Position numbers and translations under genes: made by a program. This document shows positions 63,301-64,000 of a DNA stretch of 64,000 nucleotides, piece after piece. Every line of letters starts with the position of its first letter. The first letter of the stretch is position 1. This DNA is from Desulfovibrio sp. JY (GTDB lineage: Bacteria > Desulfobacterota > Desulfovibrionia > Desulfovibrionales > Desulfovibrionaceae): contig CP082962.1 of NCBI GenBank assembly GCA_021730285.1, positions 2,170,001-2,234,000 on the forward strand. Direction: 5' to 3'. Under the pieces are notes generated by a model, which saw nothing but the letters and a program-made list of their open reading frames with translations, made no database searches and was not told where the DNA came from.

Positions 63301-64000
63301 GTCCGGATCGCTGGTTAGTCGGCCGAGTTCCTTGAGGGTGGCGGCCGCCGTGTCCATGGCCGCTCCCCATGCCTTGATCTGGACAATCTGCTTTTCCAGC
63401 TCCCGGGCTTCCGCCAGCTTGGCCAGGGCCGCCTGGTAGTCGGCCACGTCACCCTTGGCCCCGATCATGGCCTTACGGATGGTCGCGCCGAGCTGGTCAT
63501 AGCGCTTGTCGATCTTGGCCAGATCGGCGGTCAGGCTGTCGCCACCGATCTGGGCCTGGAGCGTGTCGAGCTGGTTCTCGATGGATTGCAGGTAGGACGC
63601 GCCTCGGGCTTCGAAGCGCTCGATGGCGTTGGCGCTGGCCCCCGTCGACTTGGTCAGGTTCTTGACCGAGTTGTCTTCGGCTTCCTGGGCGCGCTGCACC
63701 GCCGCATAATATCCCGGCATGTCGGTCAAACCGGCCTGCAACTCGGCGTAGGCGTCCGCCTGCCGGGCAACGGACAGCGCGTGGGCATCGGCCACCCGGG
63801 TCGATTTGCTCAGCTCGGACTCATTGATGCCGGCCCTCCCGGCGCTGTAGCCGGCGACCGCGCCGCTGTCCTTGATTTCCTGTTTGGCCAGGTTGTCCCG
63901 CTGCTTCTTGAGCTCCTTGTAGGCAAGATTCGCATCATCGAGCTGCCCGTTGAGGTTTTCCAGCTCCCGCGACAGGGCGTCGGCCTCGCGCAGGTCGATA
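60319..64000 (-). CDS. Phage tail tape measure protein (5' part beyond window)
   Basis: An open frame of about 1226 codons that continues without a stop to the right edge, so the N terminus is missing. The edge part is a strong coiled coil (ELENLNGQLDDANLAYKELK, KQRDNLAKQEIKDSG). The middle alternates helical stretches with a hydrophobic Ala/Gly-rich segment (GIGLGTALGVVGGVAALGGLL), as in tape measures. The C terminus has the familiar DGGLVTGGIPGLDSVPTMLM-PGERVFSVS motif. It sets the length of a long, non-contractile or contractile tail; gene order favours a siphovirus-like tail. The apparent internal start at 63795 is a GTG inside the coiled coil and not the true start. Confidence 0.88.
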   Translation of the reverse strand, partial: IDLREADALSRELENLNGQLDDANLAYKELKKQRDNLAKQEIKDSGAVAGYSAGRAGINESELSKSTRVADAHALSVARQADAYAELQAGLTDMPGYYAAVQRAQEAEDNSVKNLTKSTGASANAIERFEARGASYLQSIENQLDTLQAQIGGDSLTADLAKIDKRYDQLGATIRKAMIGAKGDVADYQAALAKLAEARELEKQIVQIKAWGAAMDTAAATLKELGRLTSDPDLIYGGSTTELQKWAQDQEKIVNARYANEAERAQALADLKEEIRLKDLENQKSAFASLAGVSDAYWQAAWALLDEHLKHVKDNCDSETAYEAYAAKKRSDLRKEEIEARLEYETDFLSTLSDALTLEFGLYKDAATRQRDSWVSLSKEIASGVHDLSGSIAGGATDAFKAWINGSGSMADAFKSAMDSMLDYLMNIVQQMIKYALENYVVIPIVESVVGSDATSALAGSSGTSSGSGTGSLSNSAVSKITSKAADYGISKGVSYVSDLFSSGSSLSALSAASATEMSTLGTTTATSLAEGAGYTAVTSGAAEGGALAGASSAGAGIGLGTALGVVGGVAALGGLLAMGFSNTHTETKTGSGLQISIVGGSANVGTADYYKVTDSSMFGGSSTSHEIRSTGAADAETTQSVNDALDAYTDVITSGFDKLGVETKESLDNFSFPQWDVTDEQQEDFYRNVSNAKVGKILSDSGLVGAFSAIANDGEYWIDQITRLESAMATVGTATEQMGLSLESLAGEDYISGLVDKMLAAGDSANTASLDLDALSGVLDDETIASLRDMQDQAAATGEEVQATNEQLRQLALAQYASEIVAAFGSTDAAQSAFNRFFTNAYSSTEQATRLMQYYAEGAGEAIGALNQSGVSLENFWSAYRSAMESGSLSPDDFKSWDDAAQWVEAWDSSLKSAGQAWDDTNQTIIDGINDQISALQDQRDAIQDTLDMWSDFLASIKDLRQSLKLDPDLTDLSPRELYEQKKALFDSTAAKARAGDTAAQSELPDITKDYVNASRDYYASSEQYYADFEHADSTLASLEQYAQTQVDQAQAQLDAINNEIAVLQLQVNQLSLVNSNLGTLASAMGDGVSAIVGAINNSSFSSAYADSIAAANAAQAAAAAALFASFTGMADGGLVTGGIPGLDSVPTMLMPGERVFSVSHSRIIERLADRGGERTDTSGIESRLDAQMRLDGAGYRTLAKSQEANRMATKRLARSVDRLARRMR

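Overview
The window looks like chromosome from a GC-rich sulfate-reducing deltaproteobacterium of the Desulfovibrionaceae (Desulfovibrio/Solidesulfovibrio type). The main reasons are a molybdenum aldehyde oxidoreductase resembling D. gigas Mop almost end to end, a rubredoxin:oxygen oxidoreductase-type flavodiiron protein, a separate rubredoxin, a DsrE protein, a glycyl-radical diol dehydratase and many sigma-54 regulators. This assignment rests on recognised families, not on a database search.

Layout. 1-10.3 kb: housekeeping and stand-alone genes (DedA, RsmB/RsmF-type rRNA methyltransferase, an aldolase-family paralogue without its catalytic residues, a Cache/HAMP/SpoIIE phosphatase, a ClC channel with CBS domains, RibF, tRNA-Leu(CAG), a YbaK-type deacylase, a PTP-like phytase). 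10.3-18.8 kb: a glycyl-radical glycerol/1,2-propanediol dehydratase with its activase and a GlcG-like protein, divergent from a PocR-PAS histidine kinase and a sigma-54 response regulator. 19-29 kb: a flavodiiron protein, then an aldehyde/alcohol operon (aldehyde oxidoreductase, Fe-alcohol dehydrogenase, a membrane protein and an outer-membrane protein) behind a clear -24/-12 promoter and a 20-bp palindrome, followed by an AcoR-like activator. 29-34 kb: diguanylate cyclase, rubredoxin, FMN-riboswitch-controlled RibB, an EF-hand protein and a Met-rich ZraP/CpxP-like protein with its own -24/-12 promoter. 34-38.7 kb: an HxlR repressor divergent from a nitroreductase, three tandem flavin reductases and an FMN reductase, followed by a quinone-reductase-like MDR and DsrE. 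39-51.9 kb: acetyltransferase, DUF364, an AT-richer B12-radical SAM protein, DUF5320 and DUF134 with paired operators, a kinase/sigma-54 regulator pair, an MCP with its sensor at the C terminus, MetG and a PSP1/RicT protein.

A tRNA-Lys at 52.1 kb precedes an accessory region: an AT-rich TIR-like gene (candidate defence effector), then the end of a tailed prophage read on the minus strand (tape measure running off the right edge, tail proteins, fibre-like protein, patatin-like phospholipase, Com and a C5 methyltransferase).

How parts may work together (inference): the diol dehydratase yields an aldehyde, and the Fe-alcohol dehydrogenase and aldehyde oxidoreductase could reduce or oxidise such aldehydes; each cluster has its own sigma-54 regulator beside it. 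Intergenic spaces repeatedly hold two related hairpin modules, A and B, usually as convergent pairs, which form a composite repeat family.
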